Shown: positions 43,402-54,000, counted from the first letter of the stretch. The stretch is DNA of 62,024 nt from an uncultured Rubrobacteraceae bacterium (GCA_902806085.1 CADCVH010000115.1:1-62024); one strand, 5' to 3'. Notes: generated from the sequence alone by a model not told the origin. Made by a program: numbers and translations.

Positions 43402-45230
43402 GCCGGCTCCCTCCTCCTGGCGACGGACTCTTCCTTTGGCCGGTCCCTGCCGCCGAGCGTAAAGAAGAAGGTGGCCCCCTCCCCTACCGCGCCCTCGGCC
43501 CACACCTCGCCGCCGTGGCGGTGCACGATCCTCGCCACCGTCGCCAACCCTATCCCCGTCCCCTCGAACTCCTCCGGCCCGTGCAGCCTCTGGAAGGCCC
43601 CGAAGAGCTTGTCCTTGTAGGCGTCCTCGAAGCCCGCCCCGTCGTCCGAGACGTAGAAGGCGCCCCCCGAGTTGCCGAAGCGGATGGTGGCCCGCGGCTC
43701 CCTGGAGGTAAACTTCCAGGCGTTGCCGAGCAGGTTTTCGAGCGCCACCTTCAGAAGTCCCACGTCGCCCCGCACCGTGACGCCGCCCTCGATCACGAAG
43801 TCCACGTCCCGCCCCGGCTCGGCCCCCTTGAGGTCCTCCGCGACACCCGCCGCGAGCGCGCTCAGGTCCACGCTCTCGCGCCTCAAGGGCCTCCGGCCGA
43901 CCCGCGAGAGGTCGAGCAGGTCGTCTATTAGCTCCGCCATGTGCCTGCTCGCCGTCCGCACCCGCGTCAGGTAGTCAAGGCCCTCCTCGTCGAGCTTGTC
44001 GCCGTAGTCTTCGGAGAGGATCTGGGAGAAGCCGTCTATCGTGCGCAGCGGCGCCCTCAAATCGTGGGAGACGGAGTAGGAGAAGGCCTCGAGCTCCCGG
44101 TTGGTCCCCTCGAGCTCCCGGTTGACGTCTTCCAGGTCCTCGCTGGCCCTCTCGGCGCGCAGGCGGCTGCGGACGAGCATCCACGAGATGCCGAAGAGGA
44201 GCAGGCCCACCCCAAGGCCCGCCGCCAGGACGAAGAGGGGCAGGTTGCTCTGGACTTCCCTCTCGAAGCGCGGCAGCGTGGCGAAGTACAGGCTCCAATC
44301 GCGCCCGGCGACCTCGATCAGGCGCCTCTTGCTGAACAGCTCGTCCCCCCCCGCCTCGGCGCGCTCTATCCCGTCCGAGTCGTAGAGCAGGGCGCTGGAC
44401 TCCATCTCCCGCCCGTCGTAGACCTCGAAGTCGATGGCCGGGTCGAAGCCGCCGCCGAAGACGGCGTCGAGCAGGCCGTCCCTCCTGAAAGCGCCGACGA
44501 CGAACCCCCGCAGGGCCCGCCGGCGCTCGGCGACGTTCCCGGCGGGCTCGCCCGCCTCGTAGACCGGCAGGTACACCACGAAGCCCTGCAGCCGGGCGAG
44601 GTCGGCGGTCGCCCCCGGGGGGTTCTCCGTGAGCACGTAGGTGGTCTCCGTCGCCTGCGGGGAGCCCGTGTCCCGCGCCCGGTCCATGGCGGCCCGGTAG
44701 ACGGTGTACGGGTAATCGTCGCGCCCGAACATCTCGCGGTTCGCCTCGTCCGCGGGCGCGGCGAGGCTTATCGGGAAGTAGACGTCGCGCTCCCCGCCGG
44801 GTTCGAGGTCCGGCCGCAGCCCCGGCAGCCCGCCCTCTTCCAACCTCCGGATGAAACCCTCGCGCTCGGAGGGCTCCACGCGCTCCGCGAAGGCGAGGGC
44901 CTGGAGGCCCTTGAGGCGGGTCCCCGGCTCGACGCCCTTCACGTACTCCTCCCACTCCGGGGGGTCGACGGAATCGCTGGCGAGGACGAGGCCCCGGGCG
45001 CCGAACATCGCGTCCAGGTAGTCGTCCGTCCGGCGGTCCACCGCGGCCTGGGTGGCCCTCACCGTCTCGTCGAAGCGCACGCTGCTCTGCTTCTCGACGG
45101 TGTCGCGAACGTAGTACCAGGCAAGCGCCGTGAGAAGCAGCGAGATCAGGAGCACCCCGTAGGCCGCCGCCCCGCGCCGCAAGTGGCCCAGGAGGCGGTC
45201 GAGGCCGGGCAAACTCCTGGGCGCCCTCAA
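43398..45230 (-). CDS. CHASE-domain sensor histidine kinase
   Basis: 610 residues. TM1 (AYGVLLISLLLTALAWYYV), an extracellular CHASE domain (RFDETVRATQAAVDRR to RDWSLYFATLPRF, with GLQALAFAERVE and DVYFPISLAAPADEANREMF), TM2 (LPLFVLAAGLGVGLLLFGIS), a coiled linker, HisKA with SYSVSHDLRAPLRTIDGFSQ (phospho-His in SHDLR) and HATPase (NLLGNAWKFT, DDGAGFEDAYKDKLFGAFQR, GTGIGLATVARIVHRHGG). A bacteriophytochrome-type kinase that senses an outside ligand. Overlaps the downstream REC-PAS kinase whose receiver may take its phosphate. TTG start, no strong ribosome site. Confidence 0.9.
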   Translation of the reverse strand: MRAPRSLPGLDRLLGHLRRGAAAYGVLLISLLLTALAWYYVRDTVEKQSSVRFDETVRATQAAVDRRTDDYLDAMFGARGLVLASDSVDPPEWEEYVKGVEPGTRLKGLQALAFAERVEPSEREGFIRRLEEGGLPGLRPDLEPGGERDVYFPISLAAPADEANREMFGRDDYPYTVYRAAMDRARDTGSPQATETTYVLTENPPGATADLARLQGFVVYLPVYEAGEPAGNVAERRRALRGFVVGAFRRDGLLDAVFGGGFDPAIDFEVYDGREMESSALLYDSDGIERAEAGGDELFSKRRLIEVAGRDWSLYFATLPRFEREVQSNLPLFVLAAGLGVGLLLFGISWMLVRSRLRAERASEDLEDVNRELEGTNRELEAFSYSVSHDLRAPLRTIDGFSQILSEDYGDKLDEEGLDYLTRVRTASRHMAELIDDLLDLSRVGRRPLRRESVDLSALAAGVAEDLKGAEPGRDVDFVIEGGVTVRGDVGLLKVALENLLGNAWKFTSREPRATIRFGNSGGAFYVSDDGAGFEDAYKDKLFGAFQRLHGPEEFEGTGIGLATVARIVHRHGGEVWAEGAVGEGATFFFTLGGRDRPKEESVARRREPA

Positions 45231-45523
45231 ACGAGGCCCCCGCGAGAAGACGACCCGCCCGGCGCCGCGCGGGACGTATCGTCAGCCGAAAGCGCCTCGC
45301 TCACCCCTGCAAAACCTCTCTAACCGAAACGTGAGCCGGACACCTCCCCCGGGAGGCGTGCCGCAAGGTTTCATGTTACCCGCCGCACAGATGGCCCGCA
45401 ACACCGGCGAATGCCGGCCCCCACGCCCCGAAACGGCGACGGCCCGGGAAGCACCTTTTCTCCGGTTCACGCGGCATTCGCGGCGCCGGGTACGGAGAAG
45501 CCCGCGCCGCTTACCGCATCGGC
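45231..45523. other. intergenic stretch with no gene seen
   Basis: Leader of the CHASE kinase and beyond. I see only GC-rich sequence with a CCTCCC/GGGAGG inverted repeat near 45344-45357. Confidence 0.4.
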
Positions 45524-45724
45524 TTACCCGGCGACCGTCCCGTCCTGGGCGGGCACGAGCACCGCTTTATCTGCAAGGTTCACGTCTCGCCAATCGTCCA
45601 GGGCGCGCTCGACGCTCGTGTCCTCCGCACTGACATCCACCCGCACGCACCCGGTCAGAAGGTCGGCGACCGCATCGCCGAGCACGGGCGGTCGGGAATA
45701 GTGCCCCTGCGGCAGCCCCATCAC
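45524..45724 (-). pseudogene. possible PIN-domain (VapC-like) remnant
   Basis: The frame ends VRVDVSAEDTSVERALDDWR, DVNLADKAVLVPAQDGTVAG, which resembles the C-terminal third of a VapC toxin (ALxxWRxxNxxDAxLVAxA). The catalytic Asp is replaced by Lys, and no N-terminal DASVL half is found upstream. Probably a decayed second toxin next to the frameshifted one. Confidence 0.35.
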
Positions 45725-45853
45725 GACAAAGGACCTGACACACGAGGGGGCTTCACCTTCCGAGCGATCCCCCCGGAGGGCGGTATCACACCTATCGCGT
45801 GGCGGGCTTCCTTGCCTCGAAGGTCTGCCCGTCGCGGCAAGCTCGCACCCCGG

Positions 45854-46224
45854 TCATGCGTCGGCCGGTAGCAGCGTGAATGCCGCCTCCCCGGTAAGCG
45901 GTGGCGAGCTTCGGAAGTGGCGCTCGTCGAGGGTGGCGACACGCGTCGTCCCGAGACGCGCCGCGAGCGAGATCAGGGAGGCGTCCCCGCCAGTCCTATG
46001 TCCCGGCAGTCCCTTGCGGTCCTTACGGTCTCGATTACGGCCCCGGGCCACCATTCCACGAGATAGGCCCCCGACGCCAGGTCCTCGTAAAACGCCAACG
46101 CGGCGCCCACCCCACCACGCGAGACGAGATGGTCGATCTTCGCGACGATAAGCGGCGTCGCGAAGAGACCCTCTCCGAGGGTTTCCATCCAGGCGACCAC
46201 CACGGAGGCGTCCAGCACGATCAC
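45854..46224 (-). pseudogene. PIN-domain ribonuclease toxin (VapC-like), frameshifted
   Basis: The N-terminal part is IVLDASVVVAWMETLGEGLF, then IVAKIDHLVSRGGVGAALAF, ending DCRDIGLAG, with the first catalytic Asp present. The C-terminal part, in another frame, reads GDASLISLAARLGTTRVATL and DERHFRSSPPLTGEAAF, carrying further PIN acidic residues. The frames join perfectly as LAGDASLIS if one base is added to the run of four C (G on the minus strand) at 45985-45988. The N-terminal frame stops after LAGTPP (83 residues). Overlaps its antitoxin by 4 nt (GTGA). A sequencing error would restore an intact toxin. Confidence 0.75.
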
Positions 46225-46442
46225 CTCTCGCCGAACTCCATCTCCGAAAGGTGACGCTCCGCTTCGGAACCGGGGTCGCGCGGCCCCTCGAAGACACCGC
46301 GAGCCTGGGGCCGGGGCCGCTCGGAGACCGCGGCGGCAAGCACCCGGCGTACGAGCTCGGCCTTGGTGATCCCTTCGGCCCTCGCCCGCCGGTCAAGCGC
46401 CCTGTCAACCTCCGGGTCCACGTACAAACTCGTCTTCTTCAT
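46221..46442 (-). CDS. ribbon-helix-helix antitoxin (VapB/CopG-like)
   Basis: 73 residues. KKTSLYVDPEVDRALDRRAR followed by AEGITKAELVRRVLAAAV is a classic RHH_1 DNA-binding module; the tail GSEAERHLSEMEFGER likely wraps the toxin. It is the upstream gene of a toxin-antitoxin pair, overlapping the PIN gene by 4 nt. With the toxin frameshifted, it may persist as a free DNA-binding protein. Confidence 0.8.
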   Translation of the reverse strand: MKKTSLYVDPEVDRALDRRARAEGITKAELVRRVLAAAVSERPRPQARGVFEGPRDPGSEAERHLSEMEFGER

Positions 46443-46509
46443 GTCGTAAAGCCACCACCCGCCAAAGCCGGTTACGGGTAGGCAAGCCGGCAGGCGTCGG
46501 CGGACACAT

Positions 46510-46537
46510 AAAAAGGGCTCCCCGATGTGGGGAGCCC
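46510..46537 (-). terminator. Rho-independent terminator of clpC
   Basis: Perfect 9-bp stem GGGCTCCCC/GGGGAGCCC with a 5-base loop (46515-46537), followed on the minus strand by TTTTT. It is 26 bp past the clpC stop. Confidence 0.9.
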
Positions 46538-46562
46538 CTGGGTGACGTTCGACGCGTCCGTT

Positions 46563-49292
46563 CTACTGCTGGGTGGCGGGCACCTTCCTCTCGAAGGTCA
46601 GCTCGTTGCTACCGTCGCCCGCGCGGTCCACGACGACGGTGTCGTCGGGGCCGAAATCTCCGCCGATGATGCGGCTGGAGAGCGGGTTCTCGACGTGGCG
46701 CCTTATCGCCCGGGCCAGGGGCCTGGCGCCGAACTTCGGGTCGTAGCCCTGCTCGGCGATAAACTCCTTGGCGGCCTGGGTGACCTCGACGGAGACCCTC
46801 TGGCTCTCAAGGTGCTTGTTCAGGCGCCCGAGCATGATGCCCACGATCTCGAGCACGTCCTCGCGGGTGAGCGGCTCGAAGACGATGATCTCGTCCACCC
46901 TGTTTATGAACTCCGGCCGGAAGGCCCGCTCCAGGGCGTCCATGGCCCGCCGCTCGGTCTCCTGGAAGTCCACCCCTTCGGAGGAGGTGAACCCGAACTG
47001 CTTCGTCGAGACGAGATGCTGACTCCCGACGTTGGAGGTCATAATGATTACCGTGTTCTGGAAGTTCACCGTCCGGCCCTGCGCGTCCGTCAGCCTCCCG
47101 TCGTCGAGCAACTGGAGCATGGTGTTGAAGACGTCCGGGTGGGCCTTCTCGATCTCGTCGAAGAGGACCACGCTGTACGGCCTGCGGCGCACCGCCTCCG
47201 TGAGCTGCCCGGCCTCGTCGTAGCCGACGTAGCCCGGAGGGGCGCCGACGAGCCTGCTGACCGTGTGACGCTCCTGGAACTCGCTCATGTCTATCCGGAT
47301 CATGGCGTCCTCTTCGCCGAAGAGGTACTCGGCGAGGGTCCTGGCGAGCTCGGTCTTCCCGACCCCCGTCGGGCCGAGGAAGATGAAGGAGCCGACGGGA
47401 CGGTTCGGGTCCTTGATGCCGGCCCGCGCCCGGCGGACGGCCTCGGCGACGGCCTTGACGGCCCTGTCCTGCCCGACGACCCGCTCGTGGAGCACGCCTT
47501 CGAGGTTCAGAAGCCGCTCGGCCTCCTCCTGGACGATGTTGGTCGCGGGCACGCCGGTCCACTCCTCGAGGATGCGGGCGATGTCCTCGCGCCCGACCTC
47601 GGGGGAGTTGTCCTCGCGCCTCCCGACCCAGCCCTCCTGCTGCTCGCGCAGCTCGGCCCTGAGCTGCTCCTGGCGCTGCTTGAGGTTGGCCGCCTTCTCG
47701 TAGTCCTCGCCGCGCACGGCGTCGTCCTTCTCGCGATCGAGCTGGGCGATCTCCTCCTCTATGCGCCTGACGTCCACCGGCGGCACCGTGGCGCGCAGGC
47801 GCACCTCGGCTGCGGCCTCGTCCAGAAGGTCGATGGCCTTGTCCGGGAGGTAGCGGTCGGTGATGTAGCGGTCGCCCAGGTGCGCGGCGGCGATGATCGC
47901 CTCGTCGGAGATGCGGACCTTGTGGTGCGCCTCGTAGCGGTCCCTGAGGCCGAAGAGGATACCCACGGACTCGTCCACCGTCGGCTCGTCCACGAGCACG
48001 GGCTGGAAGCGCCGCTCGAGCGCCGCGTCCTTCTCGACGTTCTTGCGGTACTCGTCGAGCGTGGTGGCTCCTATGACCTGGAGCTCGCCCCTGGCGAGCG
48101 CCGGCTTGAGCATATTAGAGGCGTTCACCGCGCCCTCCGCCCCGCCGGCCCCGACGATGGTGTGGAGCTCGTCGATAAAGAGGACGATGTTCTTCTCCTC
48201 GCTCTGGAGCTCACGGATCATCGCGCTCATCCGCTCCTCGAAGTCCCCGCGGAAACGGGTGCCGGCCACAAGAGCGCCGGTGTCGAGCGCGAGCACGCGC
48301 TTACCCTTGAGGGTGTCTGACACGTCGTCGGAGACGATCCTCTGGGCGAGCCCCTCGACGATGGCGGTCTTGCCGACGCCCGGCTCGCCGATGAGCACCG
48401 GGTTGTTCTTGGTCCTGCGGCTGAGGATGCGCACGGAGCGCGCTATCTCCTCGGCGCGGCCCATGACCGGGTCGAGCTCGCCGTTGCGCGCCGCCTCGGT
48501 GAGGTCGCGGGTCACCTGGTCCAAAGTGGGCGTCTGGCTCTGCTGGCCGGGCTGACCGCCCTGGGCGCCGAAGCCACCGCCGCCGAAGTTGCCGCCGCCA
48601 CCGCCACCGCCAAAGCCACCGGGCCCCGCGGGACCGCCGGCGCGCGGGACCGCGCCGCCGCGCTGCTGGAGGAGGCGGGCGATCTCACGCCTCAAGGCCT
48701 CCGCGTCGCCGGCCCCGTTGCGGGCCAGGATCTGGTACGCGTTGCCGTCGCCCTCGCCGAGAAGCCCTAAGAGCAGGTGCTCGCTGCCGATCTGGGCGCT
48801 CCCCATCTGCCGCGCGGCCTGGAAGGCGAGCTGCAGGGCGTGCTTGGCGCTCGGGGTGAACGTGTAGACGGACTCGCCCGGGTCCCCGCGCTGCTCGCCG
48901 AAGGTTGAGCGCATCTCGGCCACGTTCGCGCCGGCCCGACCGAGCGCCTCCGTCGCGACGTTGTCGCCGGTGACGATCCCTGCCAGCAGGTGGTCGGTCC
49001 CGATCGCGTTCGTCCGGGTCGTCCCGGCCGAGGCCTCCCTGGCCCGCATCACGGCCTCCCTGGCCTCGCCGCTCAAGGCCTCGAAAAAGTTACCCGGACC
49101 CTGGCCGCCCTGCTGCTGTATAAGGTTGTGAAGCATCTCGAACGGGTTGCCCTCGCCGAAGGCGCCGCCCCCCCCGATCATGCCGAACTGCCGCGCGCAC
49201 TGCGTGCACAGGTAGCTCGTCGCGCGCTGCCCCCCCTGTTGCTGGAAGACCTGCACGCTCGCGGGTCGTACCCCGCAGTTCTCACATATCAT
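46563..49292 (-). CDS. clpC: ClpC-type AAA+ unfoldase with N-terminal zinc finger
   Basis: 909 residues, feeding ClpP. An N-terminal C-x2-C...C-x2-C zinc site (Cys3, 6, 29, 32) is unusual and McsA-like. Clp N repeats follow at about 75-210, a Gly-rich linker at 218-250, AAA1 with GEPGVGKTA (302-310) and LFIDELHT (Asp374-Glu375), a UVR segment in the middle domain (about 511-548), then AAA2 with GPTGVGKTE (640-648), [13 protein letters not shown] and a QFGF loop (765-768) in the position of the ClpP-binding [LIV]GF. ATG 49292 has GGAGG 10 nt upstream; a longer frame lacks support. Hairpin and 21-bp repeats precede it. Confidence 0.92.
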   Translation of the reverse strand: MICENCGVRPASVQVFQQQGGQRATSYLCTQCARQFGMIGGGGAFGEGNPFEMLHNLIQQQGGQGPGNFFEALSGEAREAVMRAREASAGTTRTNAIGTDHLLAGIVTGDNVATEALGRAGANVAEMRSTFGEQRGDPGESVYTFTPSAKHALQLAFQAARQMGSAQIGSEHLLLGLLGEGDGNAYQILARNGAGDAEALRREIARLLQQRGGAVPRAGGPAGPGGFGGGGGGGNFGGGGFGAQGGQPGQQSQTPTLDQVTRDLTEAARNGELDPVMGRAEEIARSVRILSRRTKNNPVLIGEPGVGKTAIVEGLAQRIVSDDVSDTLKGKRVLALDTGALVAGTRFRGDFEERMSAMIRELQSEEKNIVLFIDELHTIVGAGGAEGAVNASNMLKPALARGELQVIGATTLDEYRKNVEKDAALERRFQPVLVDEPTVDESVGILFGLRDRYEAHHKVRISDEAIIAAAHLGDRYITDRYLPDKAIDLLDEAAAEVRLRATVPPVDVRRIEEEIAQLDREKDDAVRGEDYEKAANLKQRQEQLRAELREQQEGWVGRREDNSPEVGREDIARILEEWTGVPATNIVQEEAERLLNLEGVLHERVVGQDRAVKAVAEAVRRARAGIKDPNRPVGSFIFLGPTGVGKTELARTLAEYLFGEEDAMIRIDMSEFQERHTVSRLVGAPPGYVGYDEAGQLTEAVRRRPYSVVLFDEIEKAHPDVFNTMLQLLDDGRLTDAQGRTVNFQNTVIIMTSNVGSQHLVSTKQFGFTSSEGVDFQETERRAMDALERAFRPEFINRVDEIIVFEPLTREDVLEIVGIMLGRLNKHLESQRVSVEVTQAAKEFIAEQGYDPKFGARPLARAIRRHVENPLSSRIIGGDFGPDDTVVVDRAGDGSNELTFERKVPATQQ

Positions 49293-49326
49293 CAGCCCGA
49301 ATCCTCCTGGAATTAAACTCCATACC

Positions 49327-49345
49327 CTCTCCCAAAAAGGGAGAG
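49327..49345. promoter_or_regulatory. stem-loop in the clpC leader
   Basis: Perfect 7-bp stem CTCTCCC/GGGAGAG with an AAAAA loop about 35 bp before the clpC ATG. May affect translation or mark the 5' UTR; no T tract for termination on the minus strand beyond the loop. Confidence 0.5.
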
Positions 49346-49355
49346 TCCGGCAGCC

Positions 49356-49387
49356 CAAATCTTAGTCTGCCACGCTCAAATTTTAGT
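49356..49387 (-). promoter_or_regulatory. 21-bp direct repeat upstream of clpC
   Basis: CAAATCTTAGT (49356) and CAAATTTTAGT (49377) are 21 bp apart, exactly two helical turns; the repeat extends to ACTAAxATTTGxGC on the minus strand, with a partial third TTAGT at 49399. It does not fit the HAIR or CtsR consensus, so it may be a different stress operator. Confidence 0.5.
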
Positions 49388-49485
49388 ACCGAAGGCCTTT
49401 AGTTCAAGGCGGCGTAGGGAAGTGGGGCGTGTGGGTAAGAAGGAGGTTCCGAACAAGCCACTTTGGATCTATCCGGGGGTACGAG

Positions 49486-50163
49486 ATGGAAGAGCGAGGC
49501 CTGGTAGGGCTCGAGGCGAGGGCGGGGGACGGCACCGAGATCGGGCGCATCTCCGAGGTCATCGTGGACGAGGACGGGGCGATCACGCACGTCCTCGTCG
49601 AGCGGGAAGGGGAGCGGTTGGAGGTCCCGATCACCTCCCTGACGTTGGACCGGGACGCGGACTTCGCGACCTTCCACGCCGACGCCTCCGACGACGAACC
49701 GGGCGACCACCTCGGTGACGAAGAGGTCCCCCAGGGCTACGCCCCGAACCAGTCCGACGCGGACGACGCCGAGCACGAGGGCCAGTTCGTGACCGCGCCG
49801 ACGGACCCCAACGAGGCGGCTTCGCTCGACGCGGAGACCTCCACCGAGGCCGACGAGGCGGGCGGCTGGCAGGACGAGGCGTCCACCACCGCGGAATCCG
49901 GCTACCCGCGCACCGACGCCTACATAGATCCGGACACCGGGGAGGAGGTCGCCGATCCCCAGCTTCAGGACAACGACTCCCTCGGCGACGACGTGAGGGA
50001 CCTCGTAAACGGCACGGGCCTGAGCGTCCGCGCCGTAAAAGACGGCGTCGTCCAGTTGAGCGGGTCGGCGTCCACCCGGGGAGATCTGGACGGGAACGTG
50101 CAGGAGATCATGGGCCTCGACGGCGTCCTGGACGTAGACACCACCGACGTGGACGTCGGCTGA
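49486..50163 (+). CDS. PRC-barrel and BON-domain protein
   Basis: 225 residues. The N-terminus (LVGLEARAGDGTEIGRISEV to ITSLTLDRDADFATFHA) is a PRC barrel. A long acidic low-complexity linker (about 65-155, rich in Asp, Glu, Thr) precedes a C-terminal BON domain (DDVRDLVNGTGLSVRAVKDG through VLDVDTTDVDVG). Such proteins bind membranes or envelope surfaces and help stress tolerance. ATG 49486 has CGGGGGTACGAG. Divergent from clpC. The ferritin-like gene follows after 8 bp, so they are likely co-transcribed. Confidence 0.85.
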   Translation: MEERGLVGLEARAGDGTEIGRISEVIVDEDGAITHVLVEREGERLEVPITSLTLDRDADFATFHADASDDEPGDHLGDEEVPQGYAPNQSDADDAEHEGQFVTAPTDPNEAASLDAETSTEADEAGGWQDEASTTAESGYPRTDAYIDPDTGEEVADPQLQDNDSLGDDVRDLVNGTGLSVRAVKDGVVQLSGSASTRGDLDGNVQEIMGLDGVLDVDTTDVDVG

Positions 50164-50171
50164 CGTCTGGC

Positions 50172-50927
50172 GTGACGGCCCCGGCCAACGGTGCCCCTCT
50201 GCGAACCCGGGGCTCGCGCGAGTGGCTGGACCTTTTCCGGGCCAACGAGGAGCCGGAGGACCTGCCCGAAGGAGGCCCGCGGCTCTCCGGGGAGGAGCGG
50301 GCCTCCGTGGTCCGTTCGGTCCAGGAGTTCCAGCTCGGCGAAAACTCGGAGGGCAAGCACCTGCACCGGCTCGCGGGAGATCACGCCGAGAAAACCGGCG
50401 ACGGCGACTACCTGCTGGTCATCGAGTACTTTATCCGGGAGGAGCAGCGGCACGCGCGGTATCTGAAGCACTTCCTGGTTTCGGAGGGATTCGGCACCGT
50501 CAAGGGGAGCTGGGCCGACGCCGTTTTCAGGAGGCTGCGCCGCCTGGCCAACCTCGAGGTCTCCGTGGGCGTACTCGTGACGGCGGAGATCATCGCGAAG
50601 GTCTACTACGCGGCGCTGGAGGGCGCGACCCGCTCACCGACGCTACGCGCGATCTGCGAACGCGTCCAGCGCGACGAGAAGATGCACGTGCAATTTCAGG
50701 CCGAGCGGCTGGCGATCCTGCGCCGCGACCGCTCACTGCCCGGGATGGTCCTCACGCGCCTGCTCCACCGGGCACTCTTCTGCGGCGCCTGTCTGGTGGT
50801 GTGGAGGAACCACGGCGAGGCCGTCAGGCGCGGCGGCCTCCGGTTTCGGGCGTACTGGCGGCGCTGTTGGGACGAGTTTGGCGCCGCCCGACGCGCGATG
50901 GAACCGGCCGCGTACACGGATCTCTAG
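50172..50927 (+). CDS. ferritin-like di-iron protein
   Basis: 251 residues, four-helix bundle type. Helices one and two carry VRSVQEFQLGENSEGKHLHR and YFIREEQRHARYLKHFLV (E-x-x-H), helix three VLVTAEIIAKVYYAALEG, and helix four QRDEKMHVQFQAERLAIL (second E-x-x-H). The E...ExxH...E...ExxH pattern is that of di-iron oxygenases or peroxidases. A Trp/Arg-rich tail follows. GTG start 8 bp after the PRC-BON stop. Oxidative or desiccation defence is suggested by context; substrate unknown. Confidence 0.8.
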   Translation: MTAPANGAPLRTRGSREWLDLFRANEEPEDLPEGGPRLSGEERASVVRSVQEFQLGENSEGKHLHRLAGDHAEKTGDGDYLLVIEYFIREEQRHARYLKHFLVSEGFGTVKGSWADAVFRRLRRLANLEVSVGVLVTAEIIAKVYYAALEGATRSPTLRAICERVQRDEKMHVQFQAERLAILRRDRSLPGMVLTRLLHRALFCGACLVVWRNHGEAVRRGGLRFRAYWRRCWDEFGAARRAMEPAAYTDL

Positions 50928-51092
50928 GGAAGTCTGTCGCGGGATGGCCGATTCGGTCATGGACCCGTACGGCTCTCCCGACCTTCGCCGGCGGCATCCC
51001 GGGACGCGGCTTGCCGGATCGGCGCCGGGGGGGACCGCCGGGCTCGTCCTAAGCGGTCTCCGTCTGGCCCTCGAAGGCTACACAACGCTTCC

Positions 51093-54000
51093 TCAACCCC
51101 GGCGATGCCGTCCGGCCTCTTGGAGGGACGAGGGTTCCGGAGCCCAGCCCCGGGCGGCGAAGTACCGGGCGTAGGTCAGGACGAGATCCCCGTCAACGTC
51201 CGGCCGGCGCGGGCCGTCTTCGCCCAGCACCCGCCTGGTGTTCCGGTCGTCGTAGACGTTGCCGCCCGCGAGGTCTTCGGCGCCGGGGGCGGCCCCGCGC
51301 AGGACGGCGCCAGGCCCGTCTCCGGGCGGCGCGGCCTCCAGCCGGCGCAACCATTCCTCGTGGGGGATGCGCTCCAGCGTGTACCCCCCGTCCTCCAGCC
51401 GGTCGAAGACCGTCGCCGCGGGGCTGGGGTTCGGGTTGGCGAGGTGGTAGGTCCCGCAAGGGGCGTCCGGGTCCGCGGCGATCTTGAGTATCGCGGCGGC
51501 CACGAAGTCCACTGGCGTCATCTCTATTCTCCAGCCTTCGACCTCGGGGGCGGCGCCCAGGCGCAACGATTCGGAAAGGATCGCGACGAGCAGGTCGCGC
51601 GGGTTGGAGGCGCCGGTCTCCGAGTGGCCGGAGATAAAGCCGGGCCGGTGGACGCAGGCCGGCAGGCCGCGTCCCTCGGCCTCGCGGACAAGCTTCTCGG
51701 CGACCCACTTGGTCTGACCGTAGCCGTCCTCGCGGGCGTCCGCCAGGGAGTCCAGGTCCGTGTCCTCCTCGCAGCGGCCCGCGTTCGGGGGGAAGATCCC
51801 GTCGGTGGAGACGAAGTGGAACGGCTTGGTCTTGTGGCGGCACGCCAGGCGCAGCGCCTCGCGCGTGCCGCCCACGTTGGGCGCCTCGAGCGCCGAGTAC
51901 GGGTAGAGCAGGTTCACGGCCGCGGCGGCGTGGATCACGAGGTCCGTGCCGCGCGCCAACTCGTCGAACCTCTCCTCGCCCATCCCGAGCAAGGGCTCGC
52001 CGAGGTCCCCGACGACCGGCACGACGCGGTCCATGCGGCCGGGGGAGAGCCCGTAGGATTCCAGGTTGGAGGCGATGGTCTCAAGCGGGTCCTCGTCGTC
52101 CCGTCCCCGGACGAGGCAATGGACCCGCGCCTCCGTGGAAGAGAGCAGCCCGTCGAGAAGGAAGGCCCCGAGAAAGCCCGTGGCACCCGTCAGGAAGACG
52201 TTTTCGGCGTCTAGCAGGGTTGCCGCTTCCGTCCCGCCTTCCGGCGCTATCCCCGGCTCCAGCACGGCCCTGGCCTTCAGGTCAACCTCCGAAGACCCGT
52301 CGGCGTCTCCGTCGCGCTGGAGCGCTTCGATCCTGTCGCAAAGGCCCCGTACGGTCGGGTCCTCCATGAAGAGCGGCATCGAGACGTGGACGCCGAAGCC
52401 CTCCTCGACGCGGGCAGAGAGCCCGGCGGCGGCGAGCGAGTGCCCGCCAAGGTCGAAGAAATCGTCCCCCGCCTCTACCTCGCCCTCGTCCAGGCGCAGC
52501 GCCTCCTCCCAGATGCCCTTGAGCAGGTTCTCCTTCTCCGCGCGCGGGGCTTCGGGGGGGAGCGTCGTCGTGGCCGGGTCCCGGTCGGCGCGGGCCTGGC
52601 GGGGCGGGGGTGGCGGGAGTTTCTTGCGGTCCACCTTGCCCGAGGTCGCCTGGATCGGGAGCGCGTCGAGCGCCACGTAGACCGCCGGGACGGCGTAGTG
52701 GGGCAGGGCCTCCCGCAGGACCCCCCGGATCTCCTTGCTCCGGCCCGTCTTCGGGTCGAGGCTCCAACCGGAGAAGCGGTGGTCTTCGTACGGTTCGGGG
52801 ACCACGTAGGCCACGAGCCGCTTGTCCTCTCCCTCGCCGCCCTCGGAGACCACCACGCAAGCCCTGACGGCGACGTTCTCCTCGATGGCCGCCTCGACGG
52901 CGCCGAGCTCGACGTTGTAGCCCCGGATCCTGACGCGGAAGTCCGCCCGACCCACGATCTCCAGGTGCCCATCAGGCAGCATCCGACCCCTGTCTCCGGT
53001 CCGGTACATCCGCGCCCCGTCCTCCCCGGCGAACGGGTCGGGCACGAAACGCTCCGCCGTCTTCTCCGGCAGGTTCACGAAGCCCCGGGCGAGCATGTCC
53101 CCCCCGACGCAGACCTCGCCGGGCTCCCCTGCGGGCACGCGACGGAGATCGTCGTCCAGGATGTACAGCCGCCCGGGGCGCGCGGGCCGGCCCACCGGGC
53201 AGTACGTCGAATCCGGGTGATCCACCACCGCGCGAAGCTCCGTCACGGCGACCTCGTGGGTCTCGGCGATACTGTAGAGGTTGAAGGATCTGGTATGGGG
53301 CAGCGCTTCGAGCAGGCGCCGCGCCAGGGTCTTCGTGACCACCTCGCCGCAGACCCAGATCGTCTTCAGACCGGGGAGGCGCCCGGCGAGGTCCGGGCCG
53401 CTCGCGTCGAGGACGGCCTCCATTAGGGAGGAGGTCATCTGGATCTCGGTGATGCGGTGCTCTTCGAGGTGACGGATCAGGGCCGGCGGGTCGTAGATCA
53501 CGTCGTCCCCGATAACGTACGAAGCCCCGCCCCGCAAGAGCGGCCTCAAAACCTCCCACACGAAAAACACGCTGCACCCCACCCGGTCCCCAGGCCCGTA
53601 ATCGCTGACGCCAAAACGCCACAAATACGAGAGCACCGGCGCCCGGTGCGGGTTCGCGATGCCCTTCGGCTTGCCGGTCGTCCCCGACGAGTACGGGATA
53701 AAGGCCAGGTTCTCCCGGTCTACCCGCACGGGCTCCAGGTCTCTGCCGGGCGTCTCGGGCTCGTCCGCGTCCATCCGGAAGCTGCTCTGCCATTCGGGGA
53801 GGCGCCCCGCGTGGGCGTCTTTGGTAAGGACGACGGAGGGTTCGCAATCGGAGAGGACGTCCTCGAGTTGCGACGCGGGGTAGGCGAGCTCTAGGGGGAC
53901 GAAGGCGCCGCCGGCCTTCATGGCGGCCAGGATCGCCACCACGTACTCCGCGCACCGCTCCATGTACACCCCGACGGCGGCATCGGGCACGACGCCGGCG

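Noticed and set aside
40879-43620. 913-aa plus-strand frame opposite the multi-PAS kinase
   Set aside because: Antisense shadow; no domain and no ribosome site.
49300-49420. HAIR (HspR) or CtsR box upstream of clpC
   Set aside because: Searched for CTTGAGT-N7-ACTCAAG and tandem GGTCAAA; only partial half-sites were found.
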